From an uncultured Granulosicoccaceae bacterium (GTDB taxonomy: Bacteria; Pseudomonadota; Gammaproteobacteria; Granulosicoccales; Granulosicoccaceae): a stretch of DNA of 64,000 nucleotides. A program made the translations under genes and the position numbers. Shown in pieces: positions 44,871-53,100 of the stretch (the stretch's first letter is position 1; each line of letters begins with the position of its first letter). The notes under the pieces are model-generated. The model was not told the DNA's origin. It made no database searches and saw only the letters and a list, made by a program, of their open reading frames with translations. The DNA lies in contig CALGND010000026.1 of assembly GCA_937958675.1 (NCBI GenBank), forward strand, positions 23,501 through 87,500, in the 5' to 3' direction.

Positions 44871-45746
44871 TCAGTAACTAATGACCGAGTTCGAGCTTTG
44901 AAACTCCCAAGTACGGGTTATATAGAGGATATCGGTTTCTTGTCCTAACTCGCCAGTCATTGGCTCAAACGGGCCGGACAAGGTGACAATACGCTTAGCT
45001 GCATCATCGAGCACGGCAAATCCAGATGATTCTAATATTTCAACTGATTCAATTTCGCCATTTTTGAATATCCCAACTGACATCATTAATGCGCCTGATA
45101 ATTTGTTGCGCTTGACAGCGTCGGGGTAGTTAAGATTGCCGATTCGCTCTACTCTTTCCACCCAACGATACATATACGGTGCTGATGAGGATTCTTTTGT
45201 GGCGGCAGTCAAGAATTTCTTTTTTGGCCGTTTGGCGCGCTCTTCTTCTTGTTTCTCGATAGCTGCACTGAGCTTTGCGATTTCAAAGTTCTCTTCAATA
45301 AGTATGAGATCAGGCTTTGCTTGGTTGTTTTCCTTTTCGACGTTCTCCGCATCGGTGTTAGTCAGATCATCTGAAAAAATGTTAGTGAGAATTTCTTCTG
45401 AGCTGGCCGTCTGTTCTTCAGGTGATGTGGCTTCCATGGGAAGAGGCGCAATACCATCAGTCTGAAAATCTTGATCGCTGGCAAATGCAGACGTGGGGCG
45501 CACCTTTTCATCAGTGTCGCCGCCGCCATCCTGAGAAGCTTGAGCTAAGTAATCTGCGTTTTCTGGTGCTTCACTATCTGTCGGCTGCACCAAGATGACT
45601 TCCATGGTGGCTGGCGGGCGACGCTCACTTGGATGAAATACCCATTCCAGCTTGATAATAATAAATGCGTGCAGCAGTGTGGCCGCAAACAGCGAAACTG
45701 TTAGCGTGTCTAATTTGCTGATATCAAATGGTAATGCAAAACTCAT
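44871..45746 (-). CDS. tonB: TonB-family energy transducer
   Basis: The 291-residue protein has an N-terminal helix (about 13-36; SLFAATLLHAFIIIKLEW), a long acidic linker (about 50-165; Glu/Asp/Ser-rich, with few prolines) and a C-terminal TonB domain (about 195-285; LNYPDAVKRNKLSGALMMSVGIFKNGEIESVEILESSG). It spans the periplasm and energises TonB-dependent receptors. No exbB or exbD gene is adjacent. The linker lacks the Pro-Lys/Pro-Glu repeats common in enterobacterial TonB. It is 144 bases downstream of gshB and uses the same strand. Confidence 0.85.
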   Translation of the reverse strand: MSFALPFDISKLDTLTVSLFAATLLHAFIIIKLEWVFHPSERRPPATMEVILVQPTDSEAPENADYLAQASQDGGGDTDEKVRPTSAFASDQDFQTDGIAPLPMEATSPEEQTASSEEILTNIFSDDLTNTDAENVEKENNQAKPDLILIEENFEIAKLSAAIEKQEEERAKRPKKKFLTAATKESSSAPYMYRWVERVERIGNLNYPDAVKRNKLSGALMMSVGIFKNGEIESVEILESSGFAVLDDAAKRIVTLSGPFEPMTGELGQETDILYITRTWEFQSSNSVISY

Positions 45747-45890
45747 TTCGATCTATTTTTCGACCTATTATTTGTTCTCAGCTCGCTGTCGACATGCTTC
45801 CAATGTGCTGTATGTCGGCAGCGTGCTGTCATGGTTTTGCCAGCTAGGCAGTGGCGCGCAACACGCACGCCAACTGATTTTAGGTCACGA

Positions 45891-46880
45891 TCAGCTATTG
45901 CGCAGGGCTGCGAGCCCATCTAGGTAAATATCGGCGATTCCAGGCACGTAATCTGAGGCATTAACTGGTTTTGGAGCTAGGTTAGCCGCATGAGCATCTA
46001 GCTCTCGCACGCAAGTTGGGCTGGTCACATTGACCTCAGTCAAACTACTGCCGATCACATCCAGGCCCACAAAATGTAGTCCTCGTTCCACCAAGCTTGG
46101 CGCGATGGATTCGGCAATTTTTCGATCAGAATCACTCAAGGCTACGGGCACGCCACGGCCGCCAGCTGCCAAATTGCCACGAGTTTCGCCCTGTGCTGGC
46201 ACGCGCGCGAGGGCATACGGCATCGGCTTGCCGTGCACGACCAATATTCGCTTATCGCCTTCAACAATCTCTGGTATGAACCGTTGCGCCATAATCTGAT
46301 GCCGATCTCGCCGAGTCATGTTTTCGAGGATGACGTTGATATTGGGGTCGTTCTCGGTAATTCGGTAGATCGATTCACCGCCCATTCCATCCAATGGTTT
46401 GACTATCACATCTTTGTGCTGCTCGACGAATGCTTTTATGCGCGCAGAATCGGCTGTGACCAACATGGGTGGGCAATGCTCATTAAACCAAGTGGTATAC
46501 AGTTTTTCGTTTACATCTCGCAGCGCATTTGGTCGATTGCTGACCAATACACCATCAACTGCCGCACGTTCAAGAAGATAGGTGGTGTAGATAAAGTCCA
46601 TATTGAATGGCGGATCTTTACGCATCAGTATGATGTCCAAATCGGCTAGTGGGGCATCGATGCTTGGCTCTGCGTCAAACCAGTGGTCATTGTTATCATG
46701 GACTTGCACGGCATGCATACGAGCGAAGGTCTTGCCCTGTTCAAAATACAACCAGTGTTGTTCCATATAAAAGACTTGCCAGCCACGTGCTTGAGCTGCC
46801 AGCATCATCGCTAGAGTGGTATCTTTGTAAGGTGTAATGGATTCGATCGGATCCATAACAATGCCTATTTTAAGAGTCAT
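45891..46880 (-). CDS. gshB: Glutathione synthetase
   Basis: The 329-residue ATP-grasp enzyme has the GshB signatures MDPIESITPYKDTTLAMM, MRKDPPFNMDFIYTTYLLE, KPLDGMGGESIYRI, RFIPEIVEGDKRI and EVNVTSPTCVRELD. It joins gamma-glutamylcysteine and glycine. I chose ATG 46880 (MTLKIGIVMDP), because the conserved family N-terminus begins there; the frame extends to 46973 through repeat-derived codons. It is divergent from pilG. Confidence 0.96.
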   Translation of the reverse strand: MTLKIGIVMDPIESITPYKDTTLAMMLAAQARGWQVFYMEQHWLYFEQGKTFARMHAVQVHDNNDHWFDAEPSIDAPLADLDIILMRKDPPFNMDFIYTTYLLERAAVDGVLVSNRPNALRDVNEKLYTTWFNEHCPPMLVTADSARIKAFVEQHKDVIVKPLDGMGGESIYRITENDPNINVILENMTRRDRHQIMAQRFIPEIVEGDKRILVVHGKPMPYALARVPAQGETRGNLAAGGRGVPVALSDSDRKIAESIAPSLVERGLHFVGLDVIGSSLTEVNVTSPTCVRELDAHAANLAPKPVNASDYVPGIADIYLDGLAALRNS

Positions 46881-46940
46881 GCTGCTCGCCCATGTTGGTC
46901 GCCTTGATTTACAATAAGACATTATTGCACGACCCATATT

Positions 46941-46976
46941 AGTTTCAATATGAGTTTCAAAATGAGTTTCCAATCC
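46941..46976. repeat. 12-base tandem repeat between gshB and pilG
   Basis: Three units (AGTTTCAATATG, AGTTTCAAAATG, AGTTTCCAATCC) lie in the 125-base divergent region. The last unit is more diverged. They could modulate spacing of promoter elements for either gene. Confidence 0.7.
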
Positions 46977-47005
46977 AACCGCAGAGCAGCAGCAGAGATG
47001 AACGG

Positions 47006-47443
47006 ATGATTAGCGTTAGTGAACAACAATCCGATGTCGCATCCGGACATACTGTATTGGTTGTTGATGACAGCAAAACTGTGCGCCGATCAGCTGCTGC
47101 CTACTTGGAGCAACATGGCCTAAATGTCATTACCGCTAATGATGGCTTCGAAGCATTAGCCAAGGTTGTTGAACACCAACCCGCCATGGTATTTGCCGAT
47201 ATTGTCATGCCGCGCTTAGATGGCTATCAAACATGCGCCTTAATTAAGAACAATGCTGACTACCAACACATCCCGGTAGTAATGCTGTCAAGCAAAGATG
47301 GGCTATTTGATCGTGCTAGAGGTAGAGTAGTGGGAGCAGATGCACACTTGGCTAAGCCCTTTGATGCTGATCAAATTCTCGAAGCTACCCAGCGTTTTTT
47401 GGCACGGCAATCATCCGTTCAAACAGACAAGGATCAGGCGTAA
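47006..47443 (+). CDS. pilG: Response regulator PilG (Pil-Chp system)
   Basis: A single receiver domain of 145 residues: acidic pair VVDDSKTVRR (Asp21-Asp22), phosphoacceptor Asp65 (FADIVMPRLDGY), LSSKDGLFDRARGRVVGAD and the KPF motif. There is no output domain. In the Pil-Chp system it is phosphorylated by ChpA and promotes pilus extension and cAMP production. It starts the pilG-H-I-J-chpA operon. The next gene begins 6 bases later. Confidence 0.93.
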   Translation: MISVSEQQSDVASGHTVLVVDDSKTVRRSAAAYLEQHGLNVITANDGFEALAKVVEHQPAMVFADIVMPRLDGYQTCALIKNNADYQHIPVVMLSSKDGLFDRARGRVVGADAHLAKPFDADQILEATQRFLARQSSVQTDKDQA

Positions 47444-47449
47444 CTATCC

Positions 47450-47818
47450 GTGGCTGAAATACTCCTCATAGAAGACTCTCCCACCGATACTCATGCCTAC
47501 AGCGCTGTGCTGCGGGAAAATGGGTACGACGTGAAAACGGCATCAACTGGTGAAGAGGGCATCGCGCTGGCAGGTGAGCTCAAGCCTGACTTAATCCTAA
47601 TGGACATCGTTATGCCTGGCGTTAACGGTTTTCAAGCAACACGAGAATTACAAAAAAGTACCGAGACGGCTGATATCCCGGTCATCATGTTGTCGACCAA
47701 AAATCAAGAAACCGATCGCATATGGGGCATGCGACAAGGTGCTACTGATTATTTAATCAAACCGGTTAGTCGCGACACCCTTATCAACAGCATTAAAACG
47801 GCATTGTCAGATATATGA
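47450..47818 (+). CDS. pilH: Response regulator PilH (Pil-Chp system)
   Basis: A single receiver of 122 residues with LLIEDSPTDTH, phosphoacceptor Asp52 (LILMDIVMPGVNGF), LSTKNQETDRIWGMRQGA and a final KPVSRDTL. It is the second CheY-like protein of the operon, and in Pseudomonas it serves as a phosphate sink that helps retraction. GTG 47450 is the start and gives the family-length protein. It overlaps pilI by 4 bases (ATGA). Confidence 0.93.
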   Translation: MAEILLIEDSPTDTHAYSAVLRENGYDVKTASTGEEGIALAGELKPDLILMDIVMPGVNGFQATRELQKSTETADIPVIMLSTKNQETDRIWGMRQGATDYLIKPVSRDTLINSIKTALSDI

Positions 47819-48276
47819 GCCAAGCGCACGTTATGTTTCGAGCCGGTGGGCAATCGTTCGCAGTTGCATCATCGCTAGTCCACGCTATTCACGATGAGCT
47901 AGTGTTGCAGTCGGTCGGTGATACAAAAAATTGGTTTCTCGGCTTAGCTGTTGCTGATGGAGTGTTGATTCCTGTAACGGATCTTGGAAGTTATCTTAAA
48001 TTATCGCCGAGCTCAGGTCGCACCTTGAGCATTAGCCCTGATGCAGGTGTGGGTGCGCTTCGTGTTGATGAAGTAATCGGTGTTGACGATACTGCGACAA
48101 TGGTCTCCGACGCTGTGCTGCCGCTGGAATTACAGTCCAGTTCAGAATTGTTTAGTTGTTCGCTAGATACCAAAACCGGTAAGCATTGGGTGCTTGATGT
48201 GCCTCGTTTGTTGCAATCAAAACGTTTTGTTGATATCGGCATTGATAATTCCACTGACAACGGTGTATCTGCGTGA
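47815..48276 (+). CDS. pilI: CheW-like adaptor PilI
   Basis: The 153-residue protein has a CheW-type fold: FRAGGQSFAVASSLVHAI, NWFLGLAVADGVLIPVTDL and a C-terminal strand HWVLDVPRLL. It would couple the receptor PilJ to the histidine kinase ChpA. It overlaps pilH at its start and pilJ at its end, by 4 bases each. Confidence 0.88.
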   Translation: MSQAHVMFRAGGQSFAVASSLVHAIHDELVLQSVGDTKNWFLGLAVADGVLIPVTDLGSYLKLSPSSGRTLSISPDAGVGALRVDEVIGVDDTATMVSDAVLPLELQSSSELFSCSLDTKTGKHWVLDVPRLLQSKRFVDIGIDNSTDNGVSA

Positions 48277-50123
48277 GCATTAGTCATCTCACGAGGGAAT
48301 TGAACTCAAGGTGGCAGCGCTTGTCGTCTCACCAACGGTTAGCCTTCACAGTGTTGCCGCTTGTATTGCTTTTGTCGATGGGGGTAATGCTAAAACTACT
48401 ATTCAGCAATGCTGTGATAAATCAGCAATCTGAATTCATTAAAGAACCAGCTGTAGCACCAGAGTCGATTCAGCAAAGTATTAGCGAGCATGCTTCTAGT
48501 GTGATGACTTTACAACGTTGGTTGCTTAGCGGTCGCAACACGCAAGAAGAAGCAGGTGTTTCATTGACTATGCTCCAACATTTGCAGCGGATCGGTAGTA
48601 GCCCGTTAAATGAAATTAATTGGGAGAATTACTCCGATGAGCTTTCGTTTTTAGAAAATGCAGTTGAGAGTCAGATCATTACGACACCAGAGGCAACGAC
48701 GCTGATTGCAAGCCTACGTGCCGACTATGCTCAGTTGCGAGCTCGGGCTGTGTCCGGAAATGAAGTGATTGCTCGGACAGCTGAATCTGCAAGCGTGGAT
48801 AGTCAATCCTCCTTAGTGCAAGGGCAATCGTTGACGCCATGGCTTTTAACACTTCTTGCTTTATTGGCATCCGCCTTAGCGGCAGTGGCTTGGTTGTTTT
48901 ATCAAATGAGCCAAGAGTCCGCTGCTGAGCAGCCGTTGTTACGTACAGTAGATTCACGCGCTAACCAAAATGCGATTCTGCAGCTGCTCGATGAGATGGA
49001 GCCCTTAGCCGATGGTGACCTGCGTGTTCAGGCTACCGTAAGTGAGGCCATGACGGGTGCGCTGGCAGATGCTTTTAACTATGCGGTGACTGAGTTACGT
49101 TGGCTGGTTGGCGCTATTAATGGGTCGGCCGCCCAAGTCAACGAGTCAGTAGGCAAAACGCGTGAGTCTGCAAAAAGTCTGGCGCAGGCCAGTGGCGTTC
49201 AAGCCCGTGAAATTCACCGCTCGTCAAATTATCTGAACGTGATGAGCGATACCATGGCGCAGCTTTCTGCACATGCAGCTGAGTCATCTCGTATAGCGGT
49301 TGACTCTGTTGAGCAAGCCCAGCAGGGTACTCAGGCGATCAATGCCAGCGTTAAGGGTTTGGTCAACATACGCGAACAAGCGCAGATGACAAGCCGATTG
49401 ATGGAGCGTTTGGTTGACAGCTCTGATGCGATTAAAAAACACGTTAACGATATTCAACGTGTTGCTAAGAACACAGACCTCCTGGCGCTCAATACAACGA
49501 TCCGTGCTGCCGCTGCAACTGGTGGTGGTGAAACAGGCGAGTTATCGAGGCTGTCTGCGGAGGTCACCCAATTGGCTAGCACCTTGCGATTGGCGACCCG
49601 CGACATTGCGCACTTGGCAGGCATCATCCAGCAAGATGCCGCACTGACTTTATCATCGGTTAAAAAAACTAATAATGAACTAGATGCCGGGCATCAAAAG
49701 GCCATACAAGCTAGCCGCAGTTTGAAGGCAATTGAGGCGGTCTCCCATGATTTGCAAAACCAAATTAATGATATTGCTGCCAAAACCTTGCGACAGGCTG
49801 GAGTAGTTCGGCAGCTGTCATCTAATATGGGTGTGATCAATGGCATTACTCGAGATTCTGCAGTTGGTTTGCAGGACGCAGCTAGCGATTTAGAAGATCT
49901 GCAAATAATGGCTAATGGTTTGTTGAACAGCGTTGCAGGTTTTGCGCTTCCAGAAACTGAAAGTGATATTGCAGGCAGTCCCACCGAAGGCAGTCCCACT
50001 GAAGGCAGTCCCCATCTCACATCATCGGCACGTGTTGCAAAAAAGATAAGAGCAGCAGTCGAGGTTGATCACCGTTCGCAAGCGTTCGCAGCCACCAAGC
50101 CGCCCACCTCGGGGATCGAGTAG
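48273..50123 (+). CDS. pilJ: Methyl-accepting chemotaxis protein PilJ
   Basis: The 616-residue receptor has membrane helices at about 23-44 and 190-211, with a periplasmic ligand region between. A HAMP-like segment follows, and then a long coiled-coil signalling domain. The hairpin tip resembles PilJ (VAKNTDLLALNTTIRAAAATGGG) with the tip motif slightly altered from the classical MCP sequence. In Pseudomonas PilJ senses pilus-related surface cues. GTG 48273 overlaps the pilI stop (GTGA). The tail contains a GSPTE repeat (about 568-582). The gene overlaps chpA by 1 base. Confidence 0.92.
   Translation: MSISHLTRELNSRWQRLSSHQRLAFTVLPLVLLLSMGVMLKLLFSNAVINQQSEFIKEPAVAPESIQQSISEHASSVMTLQRWLLSGRNTQEEAGVSLTMLQHLQRIGSSPLNEINWENYSDELSFLENAVESQIITTPEATTLIASLRADYAQLRARAVSGNEVIARTAESASVDSQSSLVQGQSLTPWLLTLLALLASALAAVAWLFYQMSQESAAEQPLLRTVDSRANQNAILQLLDEMEPLADGDLRVQATVSEAMTGALADAFNYAVTELRWLVGAINGSAAQVNESVGKTRESAKSLAQASGVQAREIHRSSNYLNVMSDTMAQLSAHAAESSRIAVDSVEQAQQGTQAINASVKGLVNIREQAQMTSRLMERLVDSSDAIKKHVNDIQRVAKNTDLLALNTTIRAAAATGGGETGELSRLSAEVTQLASTLRLATRDIAHLAGIIQQDAALTLSSVKKTNNELDAGHQKAIQASRSLKAIEAVSHDLQNQINDIAAKTLRQAGVVRQLSSNMGVINGITRDSAVGLQDAASDLEDLQIMANGLLNSVAGFALPETESDIAGSPTEGSPTEGSPHLTSSARVAKKIRAAVEVDHRSQAFAATKPPTSGIE
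49974..50013 (+). repeat. 15-base tandem repeat in the pilJ tail
   Basis: Two full copies of GGCAGTCCCAC(C/T)GAA plus a partial third encode the repeated peptide GSPTE. The unit keeps the frame. It lies beyond the conserved signalling domain. Confidence 0.8.
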
Positions 50124-53100
50124 TGATGCGAACTGCTGCTGATAATGTTGGCAGGTTAACGCCAGATTTTTCCAGGCAGGCTCTGGCGCAGTTGCTTGAT
50201 GAAGCTCAACAGCTCGATGTTCTAGCTCGTTCGGCCACATCTCAAAACGAGCCATCGGCATGGGCGCAGTTGTTGTCGGCGTCCAATCGGATCCACTCTG
50301 TGTTGATACTGTTGTCTCGACCAGGTGCTGTGTTGATAGTCGAAGAGATAATCGAGGTGGTGCAATGTTTAACTGAGGCACAGCTTGATCTAAACGATTC
50401 CAATGCACATACCTTGCTTAACGCAATCAGTGTATTTACGGATTATCTGTCGTATCTGCAGTGGCCTGGAGCCACTGACAGTGTATTGTCGGCAATGCCT
50501 GTGTTAAACGACTGCCGCGCACTTCGAGGGGCGAATCTTTTATCAGAAAATTTAATGCTTGCTGCAGGCATACAGCTGCCTGATGTAACTCAATTGCCCG
50601 TGCCAACTAGTGACGAGCTTAGGCGTTTCACTACACAATTGGCTGCATCACGGCCACCTTTGATCCGAGCCTTGCTCGATTGGTATAGCTCATCTAATTC
50701 ATTTTCGTCAATGAAAGAGCTGGCTGTTCTTTTCGCTGATTTGGCAAGCATAAGCCAAGCATCTACGCAATTGAAACCGCTGGTGTTGTTGCTTGATAGT
50801 GCTGCGGCAGTAGCCGAATCAGTAGGGTCAGGCGAGTTGCAGAGCACACCGCTGCTCAAGCATCAGTTCGCTCAACTTGAACGCTTATTGCAAAGGTGGA
50901 TATCTTTGTCGACGGCAGATTTTCCCTTGCAAGCCGTGTTAACACCTGACACGGTATTTCGAAATTTCTTGTATATCGTGGCAACCGAACAACTCACTTC
51001 TGCAAAAGCTGCAACCTTGCGTCGACAGTTTGATCTTGAGCTATTTAATTTTAAGAATGATGCCGCGCTTAAACAAGCTTTTGTGCCGTCAAAAATGTCA
51101 ATCGCTCTTGGGCAATCGGTGAGGGATAGCGTATCGCACGAAATCGAAGCGCTACAACGTTGGCTTAGCCAGGCAGCGAGTGATCCTATGCATGCTGAAG
51201 CCGTTAACTTACGTACACGTTTGTCTCAACTCGAGCCGGCGTTGGCGATGTTGGATGAGCACCAAGCATTGGCACACTTAGTTGCAATAAACTCAGGATT
51301 AGCAGCGATGGCACGTGATTCTGCGAGCAATACTCGCGAGCGGCGTTTGGATATTGCGCAAGCCACTATTCGGTTTAGACGCTCGTTAGATAGGCAGCAT
51401 CAGTTACCAGCTGCAGGCTTGAGTCAGTTCTCGCAAGCATTTGGGTCACCGGGCCATTCAGCCGGCCAAGTGGTAACACTTGATGAACATCCTCAACATC
51501 GTTTGCTGTGGCAGGCTCAACAACAATTGCAGAGTATTGAACATAGCCTTGAACGCTTGTTTTCTGAAGTTGCTACTCAAGTGGCTACCAAGGCTGTCCC
51601 TGATAAAAATCAGCAAACAACATTGTTTGCCGCGCGCCAAGGCCTGGAGGAGCTAGAGCAAGTATTGCAAATTTTACCGTTGCCAGAAGTATCTCCCTTG
51701 CTAAAAGGCATGCGTTCGTTTTTAGATTATTGCGCTGTGCAGTGGCCTGGTGTGCAAACTAAACGACAATTCGCAGAATTGCTAGTGTCGGTCGACTATT
51801 ACATGGCATCGGTGTTGAGCCCGCACGATTCAGCCAGCCAGCTGCTAATGAATGCCGAGATCATCATGCAGCAACTCGAACATGCAGTGACTGCCGAAAT
51901 GTCTACTGAAGTGAGTGATGTAGCTGCCGAATCAACAAATGAACTAGACGACACACAAGTTATCGCCGTTAGTGGTGACGCTCTGGCAAGTTTAATTGAT
52001 GTGTCGCTAGATCAAATGGCTGTGGTAGGTGAACAACTACAGGCGCTTAACAAACCTTCCAGCACAAGTAATACATCTCAGGCCATGCAGACATTGTTGG
52101 CGTCTTGGGAAACTCTTTTGCTTACTGCACAAGAACATACTGCGCCAGATCTACTAAAGCTTGCTAAAGCCAACGTCGGGTTGATTTCACAAATAATGGC
52201 ACAACAAGTATCTGTGAACGAGGTTATGCCATTGCTTGAGGAGTCACATGCTGTGTTACCTCAACTTATGGATCAGCATCAAGGGCACTCTGATTTAATC
52301 GTCGGTTTTAACACTCTTGTTGATGCCCTGAATACACAAACTTATGCTCCTAACTCCACCGTTGAGCTTGGCGATAGCACAGGCAGTCTCACTGATTTGC
52401 AAGTGGCTGAATTCGACACCAGTGATCCGATTGAGTTAGTTAATGACCCGATTCAAAAGCATAAGCCTCTCGATCAAGAGCGGCAGCGAAGCAATGTCGA
52501 CAGCGCGTTACAACATGTATTTTTTGAGGAGTGCCAAGGTCATATAGACGTGTTACGGGCTGCGATAAAAGCCGCCGCCGCGCAACCTTCTGATAGCGCT
52601 TTAGCGCTACCAACTCCTAATGTGTTAAGAGCTCTGCACACCTTGACTGGCACCGCTCAAACAGTGGATCAACAAAGCATTATTGTATTAGCGCAGCCGC
52701 TGCAAAAAATAGCGCTCCAGCGTCAGAGTAACAACCATGTTTTTAATGCAGATGAAACCGTTCTTGTTGCACAAGTGATTGACGCATTACAGGCACGCCT
52801 TGAAGCATTGAGAAGTGGATCGGATGCGACAACGATATGCGTCGATACAGAGCATGCCATTGCCGAGTTATCAGAACTCGTAGAATCTGAGCCGCCCGTG
52901 TTTGCTATGGAGGCGCAAACAGTCGAGCAACGACTCAGTGCATCTTTAAAAGGGGTTTTTGTTGAAGAAGCTACTGATTTACTTGAGCAGATGCGCGCCT
53001 CGATTGATCAGCACAAAAATGGCAGCATCGCGCTACTGAATTTGCTTGATAATTTAAAGTCGCCTGTGCATACGCTAAAAGGCAGTGCGCGCATGGCAGG

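Noticed and set aside
46881..46973. N-terminal extension of gshB
   Set aside because: Residues come from the 12-base repeat region; the conserved N-terminus starts at 46880.
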